Positions 38,286 through 48,227 of a stretch of 64,000 nucleotides of DNA are shown here, in pieces. The stretch lies in NCBI GenBank assembly GCA_027858965.1, contig JAQIBS010000244.1, positions 17,122-81,121 on the forward strand. Reading direction: 5' to 3'. Every line of letters starts with the position of its first letter. Positions within the stretch are counted from its first letter, which is position 1. The translations under genes and the position numbers were made by a program. This DNA comes from Kiritimatiellia bacterium (GTDB lineage Bacteria; Verrucomicrobiota; Kiritimatiellia; RFP12; UBA1067). A model generated the notes under the pieces. The model saw nothing but the letters and a program-made list of their open reading frames with translations. It was not told the origin of the DNA and made no database searches.

Positions 38286-41228
38286 CTACTGAATGTAAAC
38301 CCGCGATCCGCGAAGAGGTCTCGTCTCACGATATCGATCCTGCACTTCTACCGAAGTTAACGCATAGTTGTAAACTCTGACATCATCAAGCACCGCGTTG
38401 ATTGCCAGGTAGCCGTCAAGGCGGTAAGCGCCAAGCAGCAGGTTGGCGGTATTAGCAAATGACAGATCGTTCACAGCACCGCTGGCCTGTTCTTTCCCAT
38501 TCACGTACCAATGGCAGGTCTCATTTTGAGTTGCGGTAAAAACCATGTGATGCCAGAGATTCGGAGTCACAACCGCAGGAGTCACAAGGTCACCGGTGAG
38601 AGTGCCGATCACCGGCAATCCCCCCTGTTTTGCATAAGCAAGCGCTGTGTTGTTTTCATTGATCCGGACATACCACCGATTGTTATCGTCCTGATATTTT
38701 GAAAGAAAAACATCCAGAGCTCCCGTAATCCCCCTGTGCTTGAGCCACATCTCCACCGTCACCGCATTGCTGACAGACTCAAAACCGTTCCCGCAATCAA
38801 CAACATTGGCCACGCCGTCGAAATACAGAGCACCGGAAGAAACTTTTCCAGGGGTATCGTTGGTCCATGTCGGAGTGGATGCAAAATTAACCAGGGTGCC
38901 ATTGTTGTCACCTTGTGAATCGACAGCCTCTGTCCCGCTGCTCTCATCAAGCTTCCACCAGGAAACCAGATTCGTCGTCACCACATCCACGTTAATCGCA
39001 CGATAATTCCGGAGTATTTCGGCCGGACTCAAAGCCCGGTTGTAAATGCGAACATCATCCATCAGCGCCCGGATCGGCAGAGCCGCCCCATCGTATGCAC
39101 CGACCAGCAACTTGCCTGCATTCGCAAATGAGGTTTGCAGCAATGTTCCGGCTCCTTGCGGTACGCCATCGACATACCAGACACAATTGCTGTCCGCCGA
39201 TGCTGTCAGGGCAACATGATGCCAGACACTGCTAGCGACTACATCTGTTGAGTAGAAGTTGTCGTTTGGGAAAACCGGCCCACCATTGCTTTTTCCAAAA
39301 GTGCTGGGTCTTCCGTCACTGTTCACCCGCAAATACCAGCGATTATCAACGTTCTGATACTTTGTCAGATAGATGTCCCAACTGCCGGTAATGGCCTCAC
39401 GTTTGATCCACACCTCGACTGTCATCGCGTTGCTGACCGCACCAAAAGCAGTACCACAATCCACCACATCATTTTCTCCGTCGAAAAACAGCGCCCCAGA
39501 CGATGCTGCTCCGGGGGTATCGTTCGTCCAGCCGGGAGAGTCGCTGAAATTGATGAGCGTGCCGTCATTACTGCCGTGTGAATCAACAGCGGTTAATCCG
39601 TCCGTTTCATCAAATTTCCACCAGGCAACCAGGCCGTTAGTCACAACACCAGACTCGACCTTGGCGGTTACACCGGTGGAGTTCATCATTGCATAAGCCA
39701 GATCGCTTCCAATCCGCAGCAGCGCTGGTGTGGTATAGTGATATCGTCCCTCAGCAAAGCCGACAGAAACCGGATAATTGCTGCCATCCGCATCGGTTGC
39801 AACGACCAATGGATCTGCGGCCGCAACCGCATCCTGGGCCGCTTTAACAATCGGCCACTGCTGCAGCTCATTCGCCGGAGCCCCGGCCAACTGGTTGTTC
39901 GAGAGCTTGTTGAGCGCAAAGATAATATTCGTCCCGAATGTAGCCCGTATATCGGCAATGAACCGTGTCAGGTTAGCCGCATATTCGCTGGCATGACCTT
40001 CAATTGCATCTGACTCTCCCTGTGTCCACCCCATACCCAGAACCTCGACCTCATGAAAGGGATATTTATTTTTCATGGCGCCGATTGTCCGCCAGGCCGT
40101 CTGCTGAAAAATCCGGTATAAAGGGCCGTCTGCAGCTCGGTCGGCAGTGCCATCCGGACGCCAGTCAGCGCTGTCATACAATGTGCTCCCTCCAACGCCA
40201 AACTTCATAACCCCGAGTCTCGCATTAGTGGCAGCGATCATGTCGCGAACATCACGGGCAAAACTCAGCTCCGGGCCAAAGCGACTGATCGGCGCGTTGG
40301 TCAATGCTGGATAGTGGTTGGGCAGATTTTTGACATTGGTATTTGAATTTCCGGATTGCAAGGGCAACAGAGTGTTTTCAGGAAGATATCCCTCCCCCCC
40401 GATGAGGTAAAGCATATCCACATCATCCTGCGGAACAGCCAGCGGACTGCCGGTATCCAGCAGGTACTGATGATAACCCCACCCCATGGAATTGGACTGT
40501 CCACCATAGAGCAGCACATAGGCCTTCTGATCAGCGACCGGGACAATATCCGCATCAAAGACTCCCAGCCCCTCCCAGTCAGCATAGCTCTCTGTTCCGC
40601 TGACCAGGGTAAAAGTATCCGTATCCGGATCATATTCGTAAATACCCGCCGTACCGCCATCCGCACTGGTGCGTACAAAAAGGTAACGCACACCATCGAA
40701 AGCCACATCAAGCCAGGTATCCTGTGGGAATGTCTGGCTCCCGAAGAGCTTCACGCAGGTGTTCTGCGGCTCCTGCGGATCCATAAACAAATAGAGCCCC
40801 GGTCCTTCGATCGCCGTCCCATGGTAAAACCCGTAATATACACCGTTGCAGGCCCCGACACCATGCCAGTCGGCAAAATCATAGCTGCCGCTGATCAGCG
40901 GCAGCGACTCAACACCATCATATTGATGCAGACCGGGACCGCCAAAACTGGTACCCCGACTAATCACAAAATAAGCATCTCCATCAAAACCCGCTCCCTG
41001 CCAGACAGATCCGAAAGCCCAGCCCCCGACACGCGAAGCTGTCGCCAGAGGCTGGGTCAGATCAGTAAAGGAGTACAGCCCCTGATCCATGGCAGCACCG
41101 CGATAAAATCCGACATACACAGGCGCACTTGCTTCAGTTTCAGATATAAAAAACATGACGGCTGTGATAAACACAAACCACAGCAATTTTTTAGCTGTAA
41201 CACAACGATTTATTCGTAATATATTCAC
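38286..41228 (-). CDS. secreted SASA-family carbohydrate esterase with two LamG domains
   Basis: A GTG at 41228 is preferred because AGGTGG precedes it and a signal peptide follows at once (KKLLWFVFITAVMFFISETEASA); an upstream ATG at 41285 adds 19 residues. The 980-aa protein has an N-terminal repeat region (YVGFYRGAAMDQGLYSF, GFYHGTAIEGPGLYLF). Next comes a sialate O-acetylesterase-like (SASA/CE6) domain with GGQSNSMGWG (nucleophile Ser) and MGWTQGESDA. Two LamG domains start GLVAWWKFDETDG and NLVSWWKLDESSG. It would remove acetyl groups from glycans outside the cell. The C-terminus is GSRVYIQ. The LamG part is close at DNA level to the next gene. Confidence 0.85.
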   Translation of the reverse strand: MNILRINRCVTAKKLLWFVFITAVMFFISETEASAPVYVGFYRGAAMDQGLYSFTDLTQPLATASRVGGWAFGSVWQGAGFDGDAYFVISRGTSFGGPGLHQYDGVESLPLISGSYDFADWHGVGACNGVYYGFYHGTAIEGPGLYLFMDPQEPQNTCVKLFGSQTFPQDTWLDVAFDGVRYLFVRTSADGGTAGIYEYDPDTDTFTLVSGTESYADWEGLGVFDADIVPVADQKAYVLLYGGQSNSMGWGYHQYLLDTGSPLAVPQDDVDMLYLIGGEGYLPENTLLPLQSGNSNTNVKNLPNHYPALTNAPISRFGPELSFARDVRDMIAATNARLGVMKFGVGGSTLYDSADWRPDGTADRAADGPLYRIFQQTAWRTIGAMKNKYPFHEVEVLGMGWTQGESDAIEGHASEYAANLTRFIADIRATFGTNIIFALNKLSNNQLAGAPANELQQWPIVKAAQDAVAAADPLVVATDADGSNYPVSVGFAEGRYHYTTPALLRIGSDLAYAMMNSTGVTAKVESGVVTNGLVAWWKFDETDGLTAVDSHGSNDGTLINFSDSPGWTNDTPGAASSGALFFDGENDVVDCGTAFGAVSNAMTVEVWIKREAITGSWDIYLTKYQNVDNRWYLRVNSDGRPSTFGKSNGGPVFPNDNFYSTDVVASSVWHHVALTASADSNCVWYVDGVPQGAGTLLQTSFANAGKLLVGAYDGAALPIRALMDDVRIYNRALSPAEILRNYRAINVDVVTTNLVSWWKLDESSGTEAVDSQGDNNGTLVNFASTPTWTNDTPGKVSSGALYFDGVANVVDCGNGFESVSNAVTVEMWLKHRGITGALDVFLSKYQDDNNRWYVRINENNTALAYAKQGGLPVIGTLTGDLVTPAVVTPNLWHHMVFTATQNETCHWYVNGKEQASGAVNDLSFANTANLLLGAYRLDGYLAINAVLDDVRVYNYALTSVEVQDRYRETRPLRGSRVYIQ

Positions 41229-41416
41229 TTTACCACCTAAAGCTGGTTTAACTACAACCACACGGAGATGTTGTAATATGCGCAACCCTAAAAATTTTAT
41301 TGTTTATTTGTGTTTTAACCGTCGCAACTTTAGTAAAAAACGCTCCGCGTTTTAAGAATGAGCAAATATTAGTAGCGCCGGAACTCAGGGGAGGAACGAC
41401 CAATAAAAATAGATCT

Positions 41417-41474
41417 GTAGGCCGGGTGCCCTCACCCGGCGCACGCAACGCCCGGTAAGGGTACCGGGCCTACA
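41417..41474. repeat. REP pair, copy 1 (GTAGGCCGGGTG type)
   Basis: Starts GTAGG, ends CCTAC. Hairpins are GCCGGGTG-CCCT-CACCCGGC and CCCGGTA-AGGG-TACCGGG. Inverted copy at 46660-46716, expanded copy at 61547-61642. Confidence 0.88.
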
Positions 41475-41539
41475 AATTTAATTCCCCCTCCGCTGGATTG
41501 AAACAGGCTGCATTACTAGAACATTCCAATTTTTTCATT

Positions 41540-42988
41540 TTAATTCACTAATATCAGGGTTCCCGCTGGCGGTCCGGGTATCGTCACGCGATAGTTCTGC
41601 TTAACCTCTTCCGCACTCAACGCACGGTCGTAAATACGGACATCATCGATCACCGCATTGATTGCATAAAGTCCCCCTGTATTATAAGCACCGATCAGCA
41701 GATCGGCTGTGTTTGAGAACGGCAGATCTTTAACAGAGACACTGACCTGCCACTCGCCATTCACATACCAGTGAGCGGTTCCGTTGCGTTCCGCAGTAAA
41801 AACCATATGATGCCAGATATCAACAGGTAAAACAGCGGGAGTATTGAAATTCGCTGTATTGAGAAGGACTGAACCTCCCTGCGCGGCGTAGGCAAGCGCT
41901 GTCTCACCTGCATTCATTCGGAGATACCAGCGGGTATTATCAGCAACATATTTCGTCAAGAAAATGTTTACCGGTGACGGCACCCCCCAGTACTTGACCC
42001 AGATCTCTGCCGTCAGCGCATTGCTGACCGATGAGAGTTTCGCGGCAGTGTTGATCACATCGTTGTCGCCGTCAAAATACAGCGCGCCGGAAGAGACTTC
42101 ACCGGGAGTATCATTAGTCCAGGTCGGTGTGGTGGAAAAACCAACGAGTGTCCCGTAGCCCCCCCCCCATGTATCACGCGCTTTTGATCCGCTGATTTCC
42201 TCGAACTTCCACCAGGAGACCAGATTCGTTGTCACCACACCCGGATCACCGTTGATCGCACGGTAGTTCTGCAGAATTTCCTCAGCGCTCAGTGCCCGGT
42301 TGTAAATACGCACATCGTCCATCAGCGCCCGAATCTCCAGGATTCCTGCGTCGTATGCACCAATCAGCAACTTGCCTGCATTAGCAAATGAGGGCTGAAC
42401 CAATATTCCGGAGCCTTTCGCCACGCCATCGACATACCAGACACAATTGCTGTCTGCCGATGCCGTCAGAGCGACGTGGTGCCACACATTGCTGGCTACT
42501 ACCTCTGTTGAGTAGAAGTCGCCACCTGGGAAAATCTGTCCACCGCCGCTTTTTCCATAAGTGCTGGGTCTGCCGTCACTGTTCACCCGCAGATACCAGC
42601 GGTTGTTGCCGTCCTGAAGCTTTGTCAGGTAGATATCCCAGTTTTCGGTAATGGCCTCCCGTTTGATCCATACCTCGACTGTCATCGCATTACTGACCGC
42701 ACCGAAAGCAGTTCCGCAATCAACCACATCATCACCACCGTCAAAGAAAAGTGCCCCGGATGAAGCCGCACCCGGCGTATCATTCGTCCAGGCAGGAGAC
42801 GCGTTGAAATTAACGAGCGTTCCATCATTGCTGCCAAAGAAATCCGTAGCGGTTGACCCGCTCGTTTCATCAAACTTCCACCAGGAGACCAGCCCGTCTG
42901 TCACAACTGCAGCGCTGGCTGTCCCTGCAAACAACATCATTAAGGCAAATATCAAAACCCTACATACAGAATCACTTCGCATCCTCAT
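41540..42988 (-). CDS. secreted double-LamG protein
   Basis: The ATG at 42988 has AAAGG eight bases upstream and begins a signal peptide (DSVCRVLIFALMMLFAGTASAA). The 482-aa product is two LamG/concanavalin-like domains starting GLVSWWKFDETSG and NLVSWWKFEEISG, each ending in ALMDDVRIYNRALS or AVIDDVRIYDRALS. No catalytic domain is present, so it is probably a glycan-binding surface protein. The C-terminus GTLILVN resembles the tails of the autotransporter-repeat proteins. DNA similarity to 38286-39640 shows recent duplication of the LamG units. Confidence 0.85.
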   Translation of the reverse strand: MRMRSDSVCRVLIFALMMLFAGTASAAVVTDGLVSWWKFDETSGSTATDFFGSNDGTLVNFNASPAWTNDTPGAASSGALFFDGGDDVVDCGTAFGAVSNAMTVEVWIKREAITENWDIYLTKLQDGNNRWYLRVNSDGRPSTYGKSGGGQIFPGGDFYSTEVVASNVWHHVALTASADSNCVWYVDGVAKGSGILVQPSFANAGKLLIGAYDAGILEIRALMDDVRIYNRALSAEEILQNYRAINGDPGVVTTNLVSWWKFEEISGSKARDTWGGGYGTLVGFSTTPTWTNDTPGEVSSGALYFDGDNDVINTAAKLSSVSNALTAEIWVKYWGVPSPVNIFLTKYVADNTRWYLRMNAGETALAYAAQGGSVLLNTANFNTPAVLPVDIWHHMVFTAERNGTAHWYVNGEWQVSVSVKDLPFSNTADLLIGAYNTGGLYAINAVIDDVRIYDRALSAEEVKQNYRVTIPGPPAGTLILVN

Positions 42989-43412
42989 TTTCATCACCTT
43001 TACTTTCTTAATATTTGAATTCCTGCACCATAAAACCACATTATTTTCACATTCATAACTTATTTAAGTATCACCCAAAATTAACTTTGCGTCAAGGAGG
43101 ATTCGCGCAACAATTTGTCGCTGAACAATTTGTCGCCACAATCAGCATTACTAAAAGCAGCCCAAGCATCCTGCTTGGCTTATTATTGAGGCAAGCCGGG
43201 CTACGCCCCGACACGGCAGGATGCTTGCACTACTTTTCCACCGCATCATCCACCACATAGTGGCGGATATACTTTTGTGCCTGATAAAGTAACTCCGCCG
43301 TTACACGGTGGATTATTGTAACGGTTTTCAAACAAACCCGAAGGGTTGTAATTATTGTTAACCCATTTCATCTACAATAACATCAGCCCTTCAGTATTAA
43401 AATCAGGCGCCT
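42989..43412. other. gene-free spacer with repeats
   Basis: Contains a direct repeat GAACAATTTGTCGC (around 43105-43135), a CCAAGCATCCTGCTTGG palindrome with an inverted GCAGGATGCTTGC partner (43150-43230), and a short minus-strand frame reading TAELLYQAQKYIRHYVVDD that could be a gene remnant. Nothing else is recognised. Confidence 0.45.
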
Positions 43413-45380
43413 CTATTTACCCCGTGGATTCTGCATCAGGTAGAGGTAGCCATCCTCGGCACCGCAGACAAGTTCGGGAATGCCATCGCCATTAAAGTCA
43501 GCAAGCGTGGGGCTTGTGGTGTGACCAGCCAACCTATGTTCTGAGAGATCGCCTTCGCTTTTGAAGAAAAATTTTCCATTCGCAGATTTTGTCTGACGAT
43601 AAAGAGTCACGTTCTTTGAATTGGCCAGGATATCGACCTTGCCATCGCCATCCCAGTCGGCCAGACAGAGCTTGCGGCGACCACTGCCACCCGCCTTGTT
43701 CTTATTGAGTTGCAGCGGTTTTCCCTTCTCATCAAGAAAAATACGTTGCGGCGGATTGAGTATTAATTTGCCATCGCGCTTCTCGCGTTTAAAAAATGCC
43801 AGAAAGCCCTCATGATCTAGCATTACAAGATCGGTCAGTCCATCGCTATTCCAATCGGTTGCAAAGGGAGTAGTCCGCCACTGCGTCAACAAGGCCTTGC
43901 CCTCCGGACGCAACCACCCCCAGGCCAGCGCCGGCTGTTCACCCTGCCACTCCACCTCAATGGGGCGGGCCTTCTCAAGTTTCAAAGTTCCCTGTTTCCC
44001 GCTGTTGCGGTACCAGACAATTTTTCCCCAGATGGAATTGGCAATCACATCCAGCAAACCATCGCCATCCCAGTCGGCCACCTTGACCGTGGTGTAGCCC
44101 CACTTACGCTCACAGGGTCCCTGAATGCTACCATTCTCACCGGCCATGATGCGCAGATTTTCGCCATCCTCCTGGAAATATTTTGGCTCGGCCCATTTCG
44201 GTTTAGCAACTCCCTTACCACTGAGATTTTCGATAAATCCAATATATCCAGCGGTGTTACCGCAAACCAGGTCCAGATCGCCGTCGCCATCCCAGTCAAT
44301 TGCATCAGGAGTAACCAAAGCACCAAACTTAACCTTATCTGCCTTCTGACGGAAGTAACGCGGATTTTTGAAGAGCGGTGTCCTGGCGGTGTCAAACTTT
44401 CCGATGTTCTCAACAAAGGCCACACGTCCATCTTCATCACCACAGATCAGATCAACATCACCATCTTTATCCCAGTCAATTGCCACGGGAGTAATCATCT
44501 CCAGATCCATGGTCACCTTGCAGCCAGCCGTATCCTTAATCCACACCCCTGCGGCATACTTCGGCGCAGTGCGGTTGCCTATATTTTTAAAGTAGGTAAA
44601 GCCATCCACAAACTCACCGCAGAGCAGATCCAGATCTCCATCGCCATCAAAGTCAGCAAAGTTTGGATAGGGGTTTCCGTATACATCAAGAGGTTTATCA
44701 GCGGCTTGAACTTTAACAGGCTCAGCATACTCAGGCTTTGCTGAGGTTCCTTTGTTTTTAACAAAGTAGACATATCCGTGCAATGCTTCGCGCAGCCAGA
44801 CACCCTTTTCATCATAGCCATCGGCCCAACCATAGCCCTTCCAATCACCGACACCAATCATAATATCCAAAGCACCATCTCCATCGTAATCTACGTAGCG
44901 CCATACATTACCGCGCACCCCGTTCGTATGAACATTGCTTTTAATGCCCTTAATCTCAACTCCATTATCAAGCCCAACGGATCTGTAATCCTTGAACTCC
45001 TTACCATTGGTAATAATGCGAACCTCATCACCAACATAACTTGGTGCGATATTATGAGATCCCCTATCAATCCGTTTTCCTACCTCAAAGAGCGGCAGTT
45101 TGCAGACCGTGCTACCCAACAGGCCAAAGCTATATTTATATAGCTTTGAAGGTTTTGAAATGTTCTCGAAATAATAGGTTCCGTTATAGGGTTTATCGGG
45201 ACAGGATACCAGCAAGTCCGTGTCACCATCGCCATCATAGTCCAACGGCATAGGCCAGGCCCAGAGCCCGACACCCAAAAATGACTCAGCGCCCTCACGG
45301 TTATAGGCCAGACGTTCAAAGTCCGCTGCATTAGCGGATAAGGTTAAGATCGATGTGAGAATTAACATATTTTTTTTCAT
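43413..45380 (-). CDS. secreted FG-GAP/VCBS repeat protein
   Basis: The ATG at 45380 has GGAG six bases upstream and starts a signal peptide (MKKNMLILTSILTLSANAAD). The 655-aa protein is a beta-propeller of FG-GAP/VCBS type: at least nine calcium-binding loops such as DYDGDGDTDLL, DYDGDGALDIM, DFDGDGDLDLL, DWDKDGDVDLI, DWDGDGDLDLV, DWNSDGLTDLV, DWDGDGKVDIL and DFNGDGIPELV. Such proteins bind glycans or partner proteins at the cell surface; no enzyme motif is seen. It is upstream of the LamG genes on the same strand, separated by repeats. Confidence 0.9.
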   Translation of the reverse strand: MKKNMLILTSILTLSANAADFERLAYNREGAESFLGVGLWAWPMPLDYDGDGDTDLLVSCPDKPYNGTYYFENISKPSKLYKYSFGLLGSTVCKLPLFEVGKRIDRGSHNIAPSYVGDEVRIITNGKEFKDYRSVGLDNGVEIKGIKSNVHTNGVRGNVWRYVDYDGDGALDIMIGVGDWKGYGWADGYDEKGVWLREALHGYVYFVKNKGTSAKPEYAEPVKVQAADKPLDVYGNPYPNFADFDGDGDLDLLCGEFVDGFTYFKNIGNRTAPKYAAGVWIKDTAGCKVTMDLEMITPVAIDWDKDGDVDLICGDEDGRVAFVENIGKFDTARTPLFKNPRYFRQKADKVKFGALVTPDAIDWDGDGDLDLVCGNTAGYIGFIENLSGKGVAKPKWAEPKYFQEDGENLRIMAGENGSIQGPCERKWGYTTVKVADWDGDGLLDVIANSIWGKIVWYRNSGKQGTLKLEKARPIEVEWQGEQPALAWGWLRPEGKALLTQWRTTPFATDWNSDGLTDLVMLDHEGFLAFFKREKRDGKLILNPPQRIFLDEKGKPLQLNKNKAGGSGRRKLCLADWDGDGKVDILANSKNVTLYRQTKSANGKFFFKSEGDLSEHRLAGHTTSPTLADFNGDGIPELVCGAEDGYLYLMQNPRGK

Positions 45381-45614
45381 ATAGCTCTCCAATATTTTAG
45401 ACAGAATTGCCGCTCCTTGCGGTCACTGCCACCACAAAGGTGGCCTTACTGCTTTTCCATGATTTTATTGCTACGCTAATAATTATCCACAAAAGAACGT
45501 AGCACAGCATAGCCGCAACCAAATTCTTTTTTGACAGGATTGTCGCTCCCTGCCTAAATACTTGCTTAGCAATAATCTCTGCGGCCTCTGCGCCTCTGCG
45601 AGGGGTCTCCTGTT

Positions 45615-46622
45615 TTACAACTTCTTTGGATCAACCACCACAAACCGGACATTCTTACGTTTCCAGGTATAGGTGATATACACAAGTCCATCAGAGCCCT
45701 GAATAACAGCGGGATAGCTGAACTCACCCTTTTCAGTTTCCAGAGTCAGAACATTTTTCCAGTTCACTCCATCAGTGGAAACACCGACATTAAGAGGAGA
45801 ACGCCCGCGCGGTGTGTGATTATACACCAGCACATGACGCCCGTCATTCAATGTAACAGCATCGGTGCCGGAGTTGGGGTTGGGAATATCAAGCAACGAC
45901 ATCTTACCCCAGGTAATTCCATTATCCGGCGAGGTAATCGAAAATACCTTTTTCTCCTTGGTGCGTCCGACCGCCATCAGCTTACTACCGCCCATAAACA
46001 AAATACTTGGCTGAATGGCATTGATCTCCCGACCGTCATTAACCGGACCGATGCGCTCCCAGGTCTTACCCATATCAGAAGTTTTCTCAAAATGCACGCG
46101 CCAGCCGTCAAACTCAGTGGAAGAACCGCAGAGGATACTGCCATCGGCCAGCTGGACCGGCTTGTTCTTTACCGGACCGTCAAATGTTTTCGGAAGACGC
46201 TGTGCCTCACTCCAGCTACGACCATTATCATCAGATACCTTAAGCATCCCCCACCATGTGCGCGGATCAGGACCGACCTTATAAAAGAGCATTAAGGGAC
46301 CATCCTTCGGCTGGAAAAGAACCGGGTTCCAGCAGGGATGACGTGTCAGATTCTGCTGCAATCCGCTGGCAACCGGATGAGCTAGCGACCAACCTCCATC
46401 TTTCTTCAACCTGCGCGATGTATAGATGCAGACATCCTTGTTGTGCTCACGGGTTCCACCGAACCAGGCACTCACAAGATAGTCACCACTCTCGGCAATG
46501 GTAGATGCATGCACTGCTTTGGTCGGCGTTATTTTATTAACAAACTCCTTCAAGACTAATGCACTGTTATCCGCATTTGCAATTCCTGCCAATAACGCAC
46601 CGACTATCAACATTTTCATCAT
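45615..46622 (-). CDS. secreted sialidase-like (BNR/Asp-box) protein
   Basis: This 335-aa protein has a short signal peptide (KMLIVGALLAGIANAD) and AAGGA before the ATG. Asp-box repeats SDDNGRSWSEA, SDMGKTWERI, SPDNGITWGK and STDGVNWKN mark a six-bladed propeller. AWFGGTREHNKDV, RHPCWNPVLFQ, QLADGSILCGSS and YNHTPRGRSPL match the sialidase-like family that includes GH33-type and other exo-acting glycosidases. The substrate is uncertain: it may be sialic acid or another sugar such as rhamnose-linked uronate. Confidence 0.85.
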   Translation of the reverse strand: MMKMLIVGALLAGIANADNSALVLKEFVNKITPTKAVHASTIAESGDYLVSAWFGGTREHNKDVCIYTSRRLKKDGGWSLAHPVASGLQQNLTRHPCWNPVLFQPKDGPLMLFYKVGPDPRTWWGMLKVSDDNGRSWSEAQRLPKTFDGPVKNKPVQLADGSILCGSSTEFDGWRVHFEKTSDMGKTWERIGPVNDGREINAIQPSILFMGGSKLMAVGRTKEKKVFSITSPDNGITWGKMSLLDIPNPNSGTDAVTLNDGRHVLVYNHTPRGRSPLNVGVSTDGVNWKNVLTLETEKGEFSYPAVIQGSDGLVYITYTWKRKNVRFVVVDPKKL

Positions 46623-46659
46623 AATTTTATCCTTCTGATTCTACGTACCAAAACATCTT

Positions 46660-46716
46660 GTAGGCCCGGTACCCTTACCGGACGTTATGTGCGCCGGGTG
46701 AGGGCACCCGGCCTAC
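46660..46716. repeat. REP pair, copy 2 (inverted relative to 41417)
   Basis: GTAGGCCCGGTACCC at the left and GGGCACCCGGCCTAC at the right; reverse complement of the element at 41417-41474 with a few changes in the centre. Confidence 0.88.
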
Positions 46717-46868
46717 AGGCCTGCTTTATATTTCAACTGTCTTTTATCTCTTAAAACGCGCAGCGTTTTTTCCTAATGCAGTGATGCATCTAGCACAACC
46801 AGTCAATGAAAAAGAGAAACTTACGCATATCACTGAAAGTAAATTTGGTTGCGGTATCGCTGCATTAG

Positions 46869-48179
46869 TTAGTAAACCAACTTTCTGAAATCCTTCACCG
46901 TATGAAATGTAATCAGGTTACCATCGTGTGAATCCTTAGCGCGGCTGTCGCCGCTACGAGAAACAACACATAGATTCTCTCCATCAATTGCCATGGATGC
47001 ATAGTGACGTCCCTCACCCGCTGAGTTACCAACGGCCACAAGGCCAGCAAAACACCAATCGACCATATTCTTCGAGAAATGCAATTGCAGGCGATGGCGT
47101 TCATTGTTAGGCAGATTGAATCGATTCTTCGGTAGGCGTTCCGCACGAGTCATGGAGTCGGTGGCCTGCGAACTCAACAGCCAGTAGAGCTTTGTGGCTT
47201 CATCATAGAGAACATGAAAACGCATCTGACCACCCGGACAGGGAAGAAAGAGAGCGGTTTTACCGGAAGGCACTTTCTCCAGCATCGTTATCATACTGCC
47301 ATCAGCGTTTTCAACAACCTTGGCAACTGCAGCATAACCGGTGCCGCCCGTATGAGCACGTGCCCATAAATGAAAGGTCTTTCCCTGCGGATCATACCAG
47401 TAATGATTCGGATCTTTAAATTGAACCACATTCGTTTCCAACCAGCCGATTGGCGCACTGTTGCGCCCCGAGGCCGCATCGAAACCTCTAGGATAATGCG
47501 ACGGATAAAAAGGCACTCCAAAGAAGTCGATGGCGGGGTCTTTTTCTACGTTGGGAATGACATCATGAAAAGAGAGTTCAGAGGCAAAGGTCCAACTCTC
47601 CCTTTTGGTCAGATCCGCATCCAGCTTAGCACGCATCAATACCGGAGCAAGTTCACCGACCAGCCAGTTTCTAATCTTGCGTGAGACACGTCTCTCCATC
47701 ACCAAATAGATGCAGTCGTTAGCATAACAGACATTACAGGCGGATTGATGCCAGTTCTGTTTATTTGTAAGTTTGGAAAATTTACTCCATGTATCACCGC
47801 CGTCATCCGAGCGGATAACTTTCAGGTCCCCTGACTGTCCAAGAATATACAGCGCTTTACCTGCCACAAAGGGCCGTGCATTACCAAAGGGATATGAGGT
47901 TATGTGCTTCCATGATTTTCCATGATCATCCGAGATGAAGGCTCTTCCCACTGGCTGGCTTTTTTTACGACCTTTCCCGTCCACATCCATGGTGACTATC
48001 AAACGTCCGTTATCAAGTCGAATGATCCCCGGAGAAAAACAGAATAGATCGGTCGGCGATGGTGATTCATAGACAACCACATAGTCATTAGCCAGCGGAC
48101 GTACAGGCGAACCTGTTTCAGCAAGACACCAGCCAGATGTGATAACAAATAACAAACAGCCTGATATTAAATTTTTCAT
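46869..48179 (-). CDS. secreted sialidase-like propeller protein
   Basis: The ATG at 48179 has GAGGA just upstream and starts a signal peptide (LISGCLLFVITSGWCLAE). The 436-aa protein has Asp-boxes SDDHGKSWKHI and SDDGGDTWSKF in its first third. The middle is less regular, with NHYWYDPQGKTFHLWARAH, FLPCPGGQMRFHVLYDE and HFSKNMVDWCFAG. It belongs to the sialidase superfamily but is distant from the protein at 45615. Cell-surface or periplasmic glycan degradation is inferred; catalytic residues were not assigned. Sits just downstream of the HzsA-like gene. Confidence 0.75.
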   Translation of the reverse strand: MKNLISGCLLFVITSGWCLAETGSPVRPLANDYVVVYESPSPTDLFCFSPGIIRLDNGRLIVTMDVDGKGRKKSQPVGRAFISDDHGKSWKHITSYPFGNARPFVAGKALYILGQSGDLKVIRSDDGGDTWSKFSKLTNKQNWHQSACNVCYANDCIYLVMERRVSRKIRNWLVGELAPVLMRAKLDADLTKRESWTFASELSFHDVIPNVEKDPAIDFFGVPFYPSHYPRGFDAASGRNSAPIGWLETNVVQFKDPNHYWYDPQGKTFHLWARAHTGGTGYAAVAKVVENADGSMITMLEKVPSGKTALFLPCPGGQMRFHVLYDEATKLYWLLSSQATDSMTRAERLPKNRFNLPNNERHRLQLHFSKNMVDWCFAGLVAVGNSAGEGRHYASMAIDGENLCVVSRSGDSRAKDSHDGNLITFHTVKDFRKLVY

Positions 48180-48227
48180 ATTCCTCATTCTACTTTTTTG
48201 ACAGGATTGACACAAACGAAAAATACC

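Noticed and set aside
43245..43330. Short minus-strand frame TAELLYQAQKYIRHYVVDD
   Set aside because: It looks protein-like but has no start, no ribosome binding site and no recognisable family; kept only as a possible gene remnant.
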